Under the pieces are notes generated by a model. It ran no database searches. It saw nothing but the letters and a program-made list of their open reading frames with translations, and was not told the origin of the DNA. A stretch of DNA of 64,000 nt, taken from the NCBI RefSeq assembly GCF_012396235.1, contig NZ_JAAXPA010000032.1, forward strand, positions 1-64,000, given 5' to 3'. Every line of letters starts with the position of its first letter. The first letter of the stretch is position 1. The position numbers and the translations under genes were made by a program. The DNA comes from Rhodococcus opacus (GTDB lineage: Bacteria > Actinomycetota > Actinomycetes > Mycobacteriales > Mycobacteriaceae). Positions 17,653-28,615 of this stretch are shown here, one piece after another.

Positions 17653-18189
17653 ATGGACTGGGACCTTCCGAGGCTCTTGAACCGCCCGCCGCTGATCAGC
17701 GACGAGCCGCTGTCGCCCGACCATGCGGCGAGCCGCATCAGCGCCTACATCTACGGCAACATCCTGGTGCTCGCCGCGCTCATCCCGGTCACCAAATCCC
17801 AGGAGACCCTGGGCATCGCCATCGTCGTCGGTGCCGCGCTGTCCACGTTTCTCGCCCACGTGTTCGCCGAGTCGGTAGGCCAGACGCTCCGGCTGGGCAG
17901 ATCACTGTCCAGCACCGAACGCCTACGGGAACTACGGGACAGTGTCCCCGTCCTGACGTCCGCGGTGGTGCCTGCCGTGATCCTCGGCACGGCCCTGCTG
18001 GGCTGGCTGGAACCGAGAACCGCGCAATTGACCGCCGAGATCGTGATGATCGCCCGTATCGGGTCGATCAGTTACGTGATCAGCCGCCTCCGCCGCGAAA
18101 GGGTCACGAACGGCACGCACCTCGCCGCGTTCGGCCTCGCCGTGATCGCGACGATCATCGTGGTCATCAAGGTATTTCTGACACACTGA
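17653..18189 (+). CDS. Four-span integral membrane protein
   Basis: 178 residues. Hydrophobic segments at about 31-45, 52-71, 100-118 and 155-175, separated by a polar loop (TLRLGRSLSSTERLRELRD) and a basic one (SRLRRERVTNGT). The pattern resembles small VIT-like or DUF-type membrane proteins of actinobacteria but no motif identifies it. It overlaps the 3' end of the convergent glpD by 23 bp. Confidence 0.65.
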   Translation: MDWDLPRLLNRPPLISDEPLSPDHAASRISAYIYGNILVLAALIPVTKSQETLGIAIVVGAALSTFLAHVFAESVGQTLRLGRSLSSTERLRELRDSVPVLTSAVVPAVILGTALLGWLEPRTAQLTAEIVMIARIGSISYVISRLRRERVTNGTHLAAFGLAVIATIIVVIKVFLTH

Positions 18190-19909
18190 CCGGTGGTTCG
18201 AGCAGTTCCACCCGCGACTCGGGCGCCGCCGCCCGCAACGCGTCGGCCGACAGGTCGTCCGGCTGGGCCTGCGACTGTACCTCCGCCTCCACCCGCGCCT
18301 GATACGTCTTCACCTCACGGTCGACGGCGTCGGCGTCCCAGCCGAGGACGGGGGCCACCAGTTGCGCCACCTGCTCGGCGCAGTTCACACCCCGATGCGA
18401 GTACTCGATGGCGATGCGCGTGCGCCGGGCGAGGATGTCGTCGAGATGGAGGGCGCCCTCGGCCGCCGCCGCATACACGACCTCGACCTGCAGGTAGGCC
18501 GGTGCGTCCGTGATGGGCTGGAGTAGTTCCGGTTTCCCGCTCGCCTGATCGAGCACCTCGTCGATCAGCGAACCGTACCGGTCCAGCAGATGCTTCACGC
18601 GGTACGGGTGAAGGCCGTACATCTGGCCGAGGTGAACGGTCTGATTGACCAGCGCGAAATAACCGTCCGCGCCGACGAGCGGCACCTTCTCCGTGATGGA
18701 CGGCGCCATCCGCGCGGGAATGTCGTCGGCGGCGAGATCCACGGCGTCCTCTGCCATCACCCGGTAGGTGGTGTACTTGCCGCCCGCGATGGCGACCAGG
18801 CCCGGCGCCACCCGCGCGACGGCGTGTTCCCGCGAGAGTTTCGACGTCTCGTCGCTCTCCCCCGCGAGCAACGGACGCAGGCCCGCGTAGACGCCGTCGA
18901 TGTCGTCGTGGGTCAGCGACGTCACCAGCACCTTGTTGACGTGACCGAGGATGTAGTCGATGTCGGCCTTCGTGGCCGCCGGGTGCGCGAGGTCGAGATT
19001 CCAGTCCGTGTCGGTGGTGCCGATGATCCAGTGGCTGCCCCACGGGATCACGAACAGCACCGACTTCTCGGTGCGGAGGATGATCGCGGCGTCGCTGACG
19101 ATCCGATCGCGCGGCACCACGATGTGGACGCCCTTGGACGCGCGGACGCGGAACCGGCCGCGTTGCCGCGACAGCGCCTGGATCTCGTCGGTCCACACCC
19201 CCGTGGCGTTGATGACGACGTGCGCCTTCACGTCCGCGGTGCGGCCGTCCTCGCAGTCCCGGACGCGCACTCCGGAGACCCGGTCCGCCTCCCGGAGGAA
19301 TCCGACCACCTGTGTGGACGTGCGCACGACCGCCCCGTAGTGAGCGGCGGTGCGGGCGACGGTCATGGTGTGGCGGGCGTCGTCGACGACGGTGTCGTAG
19401 TATTGGATGCCGCCGGTCAGCGAGTTGCGCTTGAGCCCCGGCGCCATCCGCAGCGCACCCGCGCGCGTCAGATGTTTCTGCGCCGGAACCGATTTGGCGC
19501 CGCCCATCCGGTCGTAGAGGAAGATGCCCGCCGCCATGTAGGGGCGCTCCCACACGCGGTGGGTGATCGGGAACAGGAACTTGAGCGGCTTCACCAGGTG
19601 CGGCGCGAGGGTGGTCAGCGACAGCTCACGCTCCCGGAGTGCCTCCCGGACCAGTCCGAACTCGAGTTGCTCGAGATAGCGCAGACCGCCGTGGAACATC
19701 TTCGACGAGCGACTCGACGTCCCGGACGCGTAATCGCGTGCCTCGACCAGCGCCACCTTCAGCCCGCGGGTGGCCGCATCGAGGGCCGCACCGGCTCCCA
19801 CCACACCACCGCCGATCACGACGACGTCGAACTGTTCGGTCTGCAGCTTGTCCCATGCGGCATCACGCTGCCGGGGACCGAGGAACTGCACACCTGGCTG
19901 ACTACTCAA
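18167..19909 (-). CDS. glpD: Glycerol-3-phosphate dehydrogenase (FAD, respiratory)
   Basis: 580 residues. N-terminal FAD-binding Rossmann motif VVIGGGVVGAGAALDAATRG, followed by SGTSSRSSKMFHGGLRYLEQ typical of GlpD, a C-terminal cap domain with HLLDRYGSLIDEVL. Oxidises sn-glycerol-3-phosphate to dihydroxyacetone phosphate and passes electrons to the menaquinone pool at the membrane. Divergent from the glycerol kinase gene with only 50 bp between starts, giving joint control of glycerol use. Corresponds to GlpD2 (Rv3302c). Confidence 0.95.
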   Translation of the reverse strand: MSSQPGVQFLGPRQRDAAWDKLQTEQFDVVVIGGGVVGAGAALDAATRGLKVALVEARDYASGTSSRSSKMFHGGLRYLEQLEFGLVREALRERELSLTTLAPHLVKPLKFLFPITHRVWERPYMAAGIFLYDRMGGAKSVPAQKHLTRAGALRMAPGLKRNSLTGGIQYYDTVVDDARHTMTVARTAAHYGAVVRTSTQVVGFLREADRVSGVRVRDCEDGRTADVKAHVVINATGVWTDEIQALSRQRGRFRVRASKGVHIVVPRDRIVSDAAIILRTEKSVLFVIPWGSHWIIGTTDTDWNLDLAHPAATKADIDYILGHVNKVLVTSLTHDDIDGVYAGLRPLLAGESDETSKLSREHAVARVAPGLVAIAGGKYTTYRVMAEDAVDLAADDIPARMAPSITEKVPLVGADGYFALVNQTVHLGQMYGLHPYRVKHLLDRYGSLIDEVLDQASGKPELLQPITDAPAYLQVEVVYAAAAEGALHLDDILARRTRIAIEYSHRGVNCAEQVAQLVAPVLGWDADAVDREVKTYQARVEAEVQSQAQPDDLSADALRAAAPESRVELLEPPVSVSEIP

Positions 19910-19959
19910 CTCGGGCTCCTGTGAGATGACGACGGATTCTCTGCCAGGCTAGTAGCTTC

Positions 19960-21437
<1,478 letters not shown>

Positions 21438-21453
<16 letters not shown>

Positions 21454-22622
21454 TCGGCGTACGCGTCGCCGAGTCTCGCCGCAGCACCCGTCAGCACGTC
21501 CTCCGAACAGGTCGCGAAGCACAGCCGCAGAGCGCTCCGGTGCTCCGAGGCGACGCCGAAAGCCGATCCGGGGACGAAGGCGACACCGTGGTCCACGGCG
21601 GTCTGCAGCAGTGCCGCCGTGTCGATGTCCGCGTCCGTGAGCTCGGTCCAGCAGAACATCCCGCCCGCCGTCGACGACACGCGGGCGCGGTCGCCGAACG
21701 TCGAGGTGACGCCGTCCGCGAGCGCCCGGGCCCGGGACCCGTAGCGGGCGCGCAGCATCTCCAGATGCAGGCCCAGCCACGGCTCATCCGACAGCAGTCC
21801 GGCGGCGATCTGGTGCGTCAGCGACGAACCGCAGAGGTCCGCGCCCTGCTTGAGCAGCTCGACGGCCTCACACACCCGCCGGTCGCCGTGCAGCCACCCG
21901 ACCCGCAGCGCAGGCGCCAGGATCTTCGACGCACTGGACAGCCGGATCACCCGGTCCGACAACGCGGCGACGGGTGCGGGCGGTGGCCCGTCGAAGAAGA
22001 GTTCACCGTACGGGTCGTCCTCGATCACCCAGAAGCCGTAACGGTCCGCCAGTGCGGCCAGGTGTTCCCGGCGGCCGGGCGCCAGGACGACGCCGCGAGG
22101 GTTGTGGAAGTTGCTCACCGTGTGGACCACGGTCGGCCGCAGTCCGTCCTCGAGCATGCCCTGCAGGGCGGCGGTGTCCATCCCGTCGGCGTCGAGTGCG
22201 ACGGACCGGACGTCGGCCTCCGCGGCCCGGAACACCTGTAGCGCTCCGGTGTAGGCGGGTTCCTCGACGATCACGACGTCGCCGGGATCGAGCAGCACCT
22301 GGGCGAGAAGGCTCAGCGCCTGCTGCGAGCCGTGGGTGACGACGACGTCGGCGGCGCCGAGCGGCCGGCCGATCTTCGCGCCCTCCCGGGCGGCGAGCAC
22401 GTCGCGGAGCCGGCGCAGCCCGGTGGTCTCGCCGTACTGGACGGAGGCCGGGTCCGCGAGCGCGAGTTCGGCTTCCTTCCGGATCCGTTCGCGCGGAATG
22501 AATTCGGGGTCGGGCAGCCCGCCTGCGAGGCTGACCACGTCGGGCCGGGCGGTGAGGGTGAGAAGGTCACGGATGGCGGAGCTGTGCAGACCATCCATGC
22601 GGCGGGCAAGTGATTGCGGCAT
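21438..22622 (-). CDS. PLP-dependent aminotransferase, 2-aminoadipate transaminase (LysN/MocR)-like
   Basis: 394 residues, fold type I without the GntR DNA-binding domain. Signatures: VSLAGGLPDPEFIPRE, GETTGLRRLRD, THGSQQALSLLAQVLLDPGD, HNPRGVVL, DDPYGELFF and Schiff-base lysine in SSASKILAPALRVGW. The GGLPxPExFP start is shared with 2-aminoadipate and kynurenine aminotransferases (LysN, ARO8-like). That substrate would complete the lysine degradation route encoded at 2.0-6.6 kb, but valine-pyruvate or other amino-acid activity is equally possible. Start ATG 22622; 169 bp of non-coding sequence lie between it and the end of lpdA at 22792. Confidence 0.8.
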
Positions 22623-22791
22623 GTCGACTCCCAGGAGGCACGTCAAAGCAGGGATCAGGTGAGGAACACCCTGTCCGTCCTGGGTCTGCGGGGCGGGAGA
22701 GCGCCGAGGCACGGGTCGATGATTTCGAACCGTGCCCCGACTATCTCACCGGAGGAGCCACTATGTGAAATGCATATCCCACACTTCAGGA

Positions 22792-24195
22792 TCAGTCCAG
22801 GTCGTCGTGCCGCATCAGCTGGCGTGCCGCCTCGGTGATCGAACCCGTCAGCGACGGGTACACCGAGAACGTCGCGGCAAGGTCGTTGACGGTGAGGTTG
22901 TTCTGCACGGCGATCGCGATCGGCAGGATCAGTTCCGAGCCGTTGGGGGCCACCACGACGCCGCCGATGACCACACCGGTGGCCGGACGGCAGAAGATCT
23001 TCACGAAGCCCCGGCGCAGTCCGGACATCTTGGCGCGCGGGTTGGTGTTGAGCGGGAGCATGACGGTGCGGGCCGGCACCTCGCCGTCGTCGATCGCAGC
23101 CTGGCTGACGCCCACGGTGGCGATCTCGGGGCGGGTGAACACGGCCGAGGCCACGGTCTTCAGCTTGATGGGGCTGACGCCCTCACCGAGCGCGTGGTAC
23201 ATCGCGATGCGGCCCTGCATGGCGGCGACGGACGCGAGCGGCAGCAGACCGGTGCAGTCGCCCGCCGCGTAGATCCCGGACACCGGCGTCCGCGACACAC
23301 GGTCCACGCGCAGGTATCCGCCCTTGTCGAGCTCGATGCCTACCTTCTCCAGTCCGAGACCCTGGGTGTTGGGAACCGAACCGACGGTCATCAGGGCGTG
23401 GCTGCCCTCGACCGTCCGGCCGTCGGCGAGCACGACGACGATGCCGTCCTCGGTGCGCTTCACGGCATCGGCCCTGGCGTGCTTGACCAGGGTGACGCCA
23501 CGCTCGGCGAGGACGTCCTCGAGCACGAGGGCGGCGTCGGCGTCCTCACCGGGCAGAACGCGGTCGCGGCTGGACACCAGCGTGACCTTGACGCCCATCT
23601 CGGTGTAGGCGGACACGAACTCGGCACCGGTCACACCGGAACCGACGACGACGAGGTGCGTGGGCAGCTCCTCGAGGTCGTAGAGGTCGCGCCACGTCAG
23701 GATGCGCTCGCCGTCCGGCTCCGCCCCGGGGATCACCCGGGGGCTCGCGCCCGTGGCGATCAGGACGACGTCCGCGTCGAGTGTCTTCTTCTCGCCGTTC
23801 TCGAGGGTGGCACACACCTGGTGGGACGCCATGCCCAGTCGCGGGTCGGCGATCTCGGCGGTGCCCGACAGCAGTTCGACACCCACCGTCTGCAGGCGGG
23901 TGCGGATGTCGGAGGACTGCGCCTGCGCGAGGCTCTTCACGCGGGCGTGGATCTGCGGCAGCGCGACCGTGGCCTGCTCGGGATCGAGCGCAATGCCCAG
24001 GTCGGTGGCGCGCCGCATGTCGGTGCGCACGCCGGTGGAGGCGATGAACGTCTTGGACGGCACACAGTCGAACAGAACGCAGGCGCCGCCCACCCCGTCC
24101 GAATCGATCAAGGAGACGGAGGCGCCGTGCTGTGCGGCCACCAGCGCTGCCTCGTATCCGGCAGGCCCGCCACCAATGATCACGATTCGGGTCAT
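22792..24195 (-). CDS. lpdA: NAD(P)H:quinone reductase LpdA (pyridine nucleotide-disulfide oxidoreductase family)
   Basis: 467 residues, orthologous by sequence and position to M. tuberculosis LpdA (Rv3303c). FAD motif VIIGGGPAGYEAALVA, NAD motif VVGSGVTGAEFVSAY, second FAD site GIYAAGDCTGLLPLASVA. The redox region reads ACVLFDCVPSK, i.e. a CX4C pair is present, while the dimer-interface His-Glu pair of true lipoamide dehydrogenases is replaced (YPSLTGSITE, Tyr for His). So this is not expected to be a lipoamide dehydrogenase; LpdA-type enzymes reduce quinones with NAD(P)H. Upstream (24196-24311) a promoter region faces the divergent cyclotransferase gene. Confidence 0.9.
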   Translation of the reverse strand: MTRIVIIGGGPAGYEAALVAAQHGASVSLIDSDGVGGACVLFDCVPSKTFIASTGVRTDMRRATDLGIALDPEQATVALPQIHARVKSLAQAQSSDIRTRLQTVGVELLSGTAEIADPRLGMASHQVCATLENGEKKTLDADVVLIATGASPRVIPGAEPDGERILTWRDLYDLEELPTHLVVVGSGVTGAEFVSAYTEMGVKVTLVSSRDRVLPGEDADAALVLEDVLAERGVTLVKHARADAVKRTEDGIVVVLADGRTVEGSHALMTVGSVPNTQGLGLEKVGIELDKGGYLRVDRVSRTPVSGIYAAGDCTGLLPLASVAAMQGRIAMYHALGEGVSPIKLKTVASAVFTRPEIATVGVSQAAIDDGEVPARTVMLPLNTNPRAKMSGLRRGFVKIFCRPATGVVIGGVVVAPNGSELILPIAIAVQNNLTVNDLAATFSVYPSLTGSITEAARQLMRHDDLD

Positions 24196-24311
24196 CTGTC
24201 CTCCAATTCAACTGTCGACCGGGGTCTCCGGTCGGCTCTTCCTGCGGTCGCAGCGCGTCGTGTCGTGCACTGCATGCAACAGATTACTAGCCACCGTTTA
24301 GGCTTGCCGCC

Positions 24312-24773
24312 GTGTCGATCTATGCCGCCTACGGGTCCAACATGCATCCCGAGCAGATGCTGCAGCGCTGCCCACACTCGCCGATGGCGGGGACGGGCTG
24401 GCTGCACGGCTGGCGACTGACGTTCAGTGGCGGGGACATCGGCTGGGAGGGCGCACTCGCCACCGTGGTCGAGGACCCCGATTCCAAGGTGTTCGTCGTG
24501 CTCTACGACGTCCCCGAGGAGGACGAGGTCAGCCTCGACCGATGGGAGGGCTCCGAACTCGGCATCCACCGCAAGATCCGCGTCCGCGTGGACACCGACG
24601 GCGAACCCGTTCTCGCCTGGTTGTACGTGCTCGACGCGTACGAGGGCGGCCTGCCGTCCGCTCGCTACCTCGGGGTGATGGCCGACGCCGCAGAGATCGC
24701 CGGGGCCCCCTCCGACTATGTGCGCGACCTGCGCACCCGCAACAGCCGCAACGTCGGACCGGGCACCGAATAG
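24312..24773 (+). CDS. Gamma-glutamylcyclotransferase-like (AIG2/GGCT fold) protein
   Basis: 153 residues from GTG 24312. Begins YAAYGSNMHPEQM, the YGSN substrate-binding loop of the GGCT superfamily, with the expected acidic LYDVPEEDEVSLDRWEG strand-helix region holding the catalytic glutamate. Likely cleaves or transfers gamma-glutamyl amines; true substrate unknown. Matches the place of Rv3304 between lpdA and amiA1. Confidence 0.85.
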   Translation: MSIYAAYGSNMHPEQMLQRCPHSPMAGTGWLHGWRLTFSGGDIGWEGALATVVEDPDSKVFVVLYDVPEEDEVSLDRWEGSELGIHRKIRVRVDTDGEPVLAWLYVLDAYEGGLPSARYLGVMADAAEIAGAPSDYVRDLRTRNSRNVGPGTE

Positions 24774-24792
24774 AACCGCCTGACGCCGCGCC

Positions 24793-25944
24793 TCAGCCCA
24801 GCACGAGGCTCGACAGCACCCGGACCCCCACGCCCAGCGCCCGCTCGTCCAGATCGAACGTGGGCTGGTGGATGTCTAGTTGCTCGCCGACGCCCGACCA
24901 GACGCCGAGCCGGGCCATCGCACCGGGAACCTCTTCGAGATACCAGGAGAAGTCCTCGCCGCCGCCGGACTGCGGCGTGTCCGCGAGGGCGTCCGGGCCG
25001 ACCGTGCGGATGGCGTCCTCGAACATGCGCGTCGACACCTCGTCGTTGACGACGGGCGGGACGCCGCGGCGGTAGTTGAGCTGGTACCGCACCCCGGTGG
25101 GCGCGAGCAGACCGTGGACGATCTCCCGGACCAGCGGCTCGAGCATCTCCCACGTCTCGTGATCGCCGGTCCGCACGGTGCCGGTCATCATGCCGGTCTG
25201 CGGAATGGCGTTCGGCGCCCGGCCTGCGCTCACGGCGCCCCACACCATCACGGTGCCGGTGCGGGGGTCGATCCGCCTGCTGAGCATGCCCGGCAACCCG
25301 GTCACGACGGTGCCCAGCGCGAAAACGAGGTCGGTGGTCAGGTGCGGACGCGACGTGTGGCCGCCCGGTGAGTCGAGCACGACCTCGATGGTGTCGGCCG
25401 CGGACGTGATCGCGCCGAGCCGCACCCCGACCCGGCCGACCGCGAGCCGCGGATCGCAGTGGAGGGCGAAGATCCGCGACACCCCCTCGAGCCGTCCGGC
25501 AGCGACGACGTCGAGCGCACCGCCGGGCATGACCTCCTCGGCGGGCTGGAAGATCAGCCGGACACCCACCGGGAGGTCGGGGATCTCGCTGAGCGCCAGA
25601 CCGGTTCCCAGCAGGATCGTGGTGTGGGCGTCGTGTCCGCACGCGTGCGACACGCCCGGCACCGTCGACGAGTACGTGGCGCCGGTGAGTTCCTGGAGCG
25701 GAAGGGCGTCGATGTCGGCGCGCAACGCGATGCGGGGACCGTCCGACGGTCCGAGATCACACGTGAGGCCCGTCCCGCCGGGCAGCAGTTCGGGCGACAG
25801 ACCGGCCGCGGCCAGCCGGGTCGCCACGAATTCCGTCGTCGCGTATTCGTGTCGCGCGAGTTCGGGATTGGCGTGGATGTGTCGACGCCACTGGGAGAGT
25901 TCGTCGGTGTGAGCGAGAATCCATTTGTCGACTGCCGCGTTCAC
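24793..25944 (-). CDS. amiA1: M20-family amidohydrolase (AmiA1-like)
   Basis: 383 residues. Metal-binding motif SHACGHDAHTTILLG, then IFQPAEEVMPGGALDVV (catalytic Glu and ligand) and a C-terminal SGGGEDFSWYLEEVPG. Resembles N-acyl-L-amino acid amidohydrolases/IAA-amino acid hydrolases, zinc or manganese dependent, cytosolic. Start ATG 25944 overlaps the stop of the paralogue upstream by 4 bp, so the two are translationally coupled, as in Rv3305c-Rv3306c. Physiological substrate unknown, perhaps acylated amino acids or peptides. Confidence 0.88.
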   Translation of the reverse strand: MNAAVDKWILAHTDELSQWRRHIHANPELARHEYATTEFVATRLAAAGLSPELLPGGTGLTCDLGPSDGPRIALRADIDALPLQELTGATYSSTVPGVSHACGHDAHTTILLGTGLALSEIPDLPVGVRLIFQPAEEVMPGGALDVVAAGRLEGVSRIFALHCDPRLAVGRVGVRLGAITSAADTIEVVLDSPGGHTSRPHLTTDLVFALGTVVTGLPGMLSRRIDPRTGTVMVWGAVSAGRAPNAIPQTGMMTGTVRTGDHETWEMLEPLVREIVHGLLAPTGVRYQLNYRRGVPPVVNDEVSTRMFEDAIRTVGPDALADTPQSGGGEDFSWYLEEVPGAMARLGVWSGVGEQLDIHQPTFDLDERALGVGVRVLSSLVLG

Positions 25945-27101
25945 CGGCGATCAACTCCTTCCAACAACCGCACCCGCTGTGTGTCGTCCGTTGCCGCGCG
26001 AACTGCCGTGCGAGCCAGCGCAATCGCTCCGTCGATCACCGCGCGGTCGGCGGACCCGGTGATGCACGCCGCCGCGAACCGAGGCTGATGCGTCACCGCG
26101 CCGCCCGAATCGAGGCCGATGACGGGATGAATTCCGGGCAGGACGTTGGTGACGTTGCCCATGTCGGTGCTGCCCAGCGGACGGACGCCCTCCCACTCGA
26201 GCGGCAACGGTGTCCGTCCCATGTCGATGATCTGCTCCCGGTACGTCGCGACCAGCCACGGGTCCGGCGTCAGTTCCGTGTACGTGGGCGACACCGTCCG
26301 GATCTCGTGCGTGCACCCGGTGGCGAGTGCGCCGGCCGCGAAACACGCCTCCGCGCGTGTCGTCAGCTCGGACAGCGCCCACGCCGTCTCGGCGCGCAGG
26401 TAGTAGAGCATTTCGGCGCGTGCGGGAACGATGTTGGGCGCGGTGCCGCCGTCGGAGACGATCCCGTGGATCTGCTGCCCCGGCGAGAGGTGTTGGCGCA
26501 GCAGGCCGATCCCGACCTGGGCGACGGTCGCGGCGTCGGCGGCGTTGCGCCCGAACTCCGGTGCGGCCGACGCGTGCGCTTCGCGGCCGGTGAACGTGAC
26601 CGCGATGTCGGCCAGCGCGAGGGACGTCGCTCCCGTGATGTCGATCGGACCCGGATGCACCATCAGGGCGGCCGCGACATCGTCGAAGACGCCTTTCTCG
26701 AGCATGGCGATCTTTCCGCCGCCGCTCTCCTCGGCGGGCGTCCCGATGACCCGCACCGTGATCCCAAGCCGGTCGGCGACCGTGGCGAGCGCGACGCCGG
26801 CACCGACCGCGGACGCCGCGATGATGTTGTGCCCGCACGCGTGACCGATCTCCGGGAGCGCGTCGTACTCGGCGCAGATACCGATGACGAGGTCGCCGCT
26901 GCCGAACGTGGCGTCGAACGCCGTGGGCAGGTCCGCGATGCCCGACTGCACGTCGAACCCGCTGCGTGTGAGCAGTTCGGTGATCTTCGCGACGCTCCGG
27001 AACTCCTCGAACGCCAGTTCCGGTTCGCTGTGGATCGAATGGGACAGCGCGATCAGATCGGTCTCGATTGACCTGACCGCCGCCTCGACATCCGCATTCA
27101 C
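25941..27101 (-). CDS. amiB1: M20-family amidohydrolase (AmiB1-like, AbgB-type)
   Basis: 386 residues, paralogous to the next gene but of the M20 subfamily with a clearer AbgB/p-aminobenzoyl-glutamate hydrolase character: EYDALPEIGHACGHNIIAASAVG, GTPAEESGGGKIAMLEKG, TFTGREAHASAAPEFGRNA and the late GSTDMGNVTNVLPGIHP. Dimerisation lid domain present. First gene of a two-gene amidohydrolase operon; 12 bp separate it from the upstream enoyl-CoA hydratase-like gene, which probably belongs to the same transcript. Confidence 0.88.
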   Translation of the reverse strand: MNADVEAAVRSIETDLIALSHSIHSEPELAFEEFRSVAKITELLTRSGFDVQSGIADLPTAFDATFGSGDLVIGICAEYDALPEIGHACGHNIIAASAVGAGVALATVADRLGITVRVIGTPAEESGGGKIAMLEKGVFDDVAAALMVHPGPIDITGATSLALADIAVTFTGREAHASAAPEFGRNAADAATVAQVGIGLLRQHLSPGQQIHGIVSDGGTAPNIVPARAEMLYYLRAETAWALSELTTRAEACFAAGALATGCTHEIRTVSPTYTELTPDPWLVATYREQIIDMGRTPLPLEWEGVRPLGSTDMGNVTNVLPGIHPVIGLDSGGAVTHQPRFAAACITGSADRAVIDGAIALARTAVRAATDDTQRVRLLEGVDRR

Positions 27102-27113
27102 GTGCTCATTCTC

Positions 27114-27812
27114 TCACCCGAAGCTGAAGTTGCTCTTGTCCGTCACCGTGGCGAGCGCGGCGAGGGTGTCGTGATGGATTCCGCGCTTGATCCCGGCGAG
27201 GTTGGCGCCGCGGGTGGCGGTCAGTGCGGCGGCTCGTGACACGGCGGCCGCGAGGACGCCGTCCCCGTCCGCGATCTCGTCGACGATGCCCGCGCCGAGC
27301 GCGTCCGAACCGCCGTAGCGGCGGCCCGTCGTCATCGCCTCCACCGCAGTCTGCTTGGGCAGACGGGTGTTCAGGAGCGCCGACATCCCCACGGTGAAGG
27401 GCATGTTCAGCGACACCTCGGGGAGGCAGTAGAACCCGCGGTCGGCGCGCATCACCCGGAAGTCGTGCGACGTGGCGAGCATCGCGCCGGCACCGAAACT
27501 GTGCCCCTGTACGGCGGCGACGGTGGCCATAGGGAACGCGAGGAGGCGGCTGTAGATCGTGTGCACCCGGTCGAGGTATTCCGGGAGTTTGTCCGTGTTG
27601 GCGAAGATCCACGTGGTGTCCAGGCCGTTCGTGAAGAACTTGCCCGTCGCGGTCGTGACCAGTGCGGCGGGACCCTCATGGGCTTCCACCTCGTCCAGCG
27701 CGGCGTGGGTGGCGTCGATCCAGTCCGGATGGAAGCGGTTCTCGTTGTCCGTCTCGCCCTCGCTGCCGAGGTACAGGATGAATACGTCGCCGTCGCGATC
27801 GAGATAGGGCAT
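27114..27812 (-). CDS. Enoyl-CoA hydratase/isomerase (crotonase) family protein
   Basis: 232 residues, somewhat shorter than the usual 255-265. Crotonase oxyanion-hole segments are visible: TTATGKFFTNGLDTTWIF and AVQGHSFGAGAMLATSHDFRV, followed by FYCLPEVSLNMPFTVGM. The catalytic glutamates of enoyl-CoA hydratase 1 are not clearly placed; it looks closer to delta3,delta2-enoyl-CoA isomerases (PECI/DCI group). Start codon lies two to twenty bases from the divergent purine nucleoside phosphorylase start, so promoters for each must sit in the other's coding sequence. Confidence 0.82.
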   Translation of the reverse strand: MPYLDRDGDVFILYLGSEGETDNENRFHPDWIDATHAALDEVEAHEGPAALVTTATGKFFTNGLDTTWIFANTDKLPEYLDRVHTIYSRLLAFPMATVAAVQGHSFGAGAMLATSHDFRVMRADRGFYCLPEVSLNMPFTVGMSALLNTRLPKQTAVEAMTTGRRYGGSDALGAGIVDEIADGDGVLAAAVSRAAALTATRGANLAGIKRGIHHDTLAALATVTDKSNFSFG

Positions 27813-27814
27813 GA

Positions 27815-28615
27815 GTGGAAGACTATCGCCTCATGGGAACGCCAGACGCCGCGGCCGCCGCGCTCGCCGCGCACACGAACTGCGCCGAACACTCGATCGC
27901 CGTCGTCCTCGGATCGGGGTGGAATGCCGCCGCCGACCGGTTCGGCGAATCACTCTGCACCGTCCCGATGGCCGATCTACCGGGGTTCACACCGCCCGCC
28001 GCCGCGGGTCACGCCGGAACGATCCGCTCCGTGGAGGTGGGCGGCAACAGGGTCCTCGTCCTGCTCGGCCGCACTCACGCCTACGAGGGCCATCCCCTGT
28101 CGTCCGTCGTCCACCCGGTGCGGACGGCCATCGCCGCCGGAGCGACGACCGTCATCCTGACGAATGCGGCCGGCGGAATCCGCGAGGACTTCACCGTCGG
28201 ACAACCCGTGCTGATCAGTGATCACCTCAACCTCACGGCCCGATCACCTCTCGTGGGCGCGGAGTTCGTGGACCTCGTCGACGCGTACGACCCCGAACTG
28301 CGGGCCCTCGCCCGCGACATCGACGGGTCGCTGACCGAAGGCGTCTACGCCGGGCTGCCGGGTCCGCACTACGAGACCCCCGCCGAGATCCGCATGCTGC
28401 GGACGATCGGCGCGGACCTCGTCGGCATGTCCACCGTCCACGAGACGATCGCGGCGCGGGCGCTGGGCGCCCGTGTCCTCGGGATCTCGATGGTGACGAA
28501 TCTCGCGGCCGGCATCACCGGCGAGCACCTGAACCACGAGGAGGTCCTCGCCGCGGGCCGGGCGTCCGCCGACCGCATGGGCGGTCTCCTGCAAGAACTG
28601 GTGGAACGCTTGTGA
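27815..28615 (+). CDS. deoD: Purine nucleoside phosphorylase
   Basis: 266 residues from GTG 27815 (AGGG at 27806-27809), or 260 from ATG 27833. Trimeric PNP family: VVLGSGWNAAAD, phosphate-binding LLGRTHAYEGH, LTNAAGGI, the purine-site GLPGPHYETPAEIRM and GMSTVHETIAARALG. Cleaves inosine, guanosine and deoxy forms with phosphate. Corresponds to Rv3307. It overlaps the next gene, pmmB, by 4 bp (GTGA), linking nucleoside salvage with ribose/deoxyribose-1-phosphate handling. Confidence 0.93.
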   Translation: MEDYRLMGTPDAAAAALAAHTNCAEHSIAVVLGSGWNAAADRFGESLCTVPMADLPGFTPPAAAGHAGTIRSVEVGGNRVLVLLGRTHAYEGHPLSSVVHPVRTAIAAGATTVILTNAAGGIREDFTVGQPVLISDHLNLTARSPLVGAEFVDLVDAYDPELRALARDIDGSLTEGVYAGLPGPHYETPAEIRMLRTIGADLVGMSTVHETIAARALGARVLGISMVTNLAAGITGEHLNHEEVLAAGRASADRMGGLLQELVERL

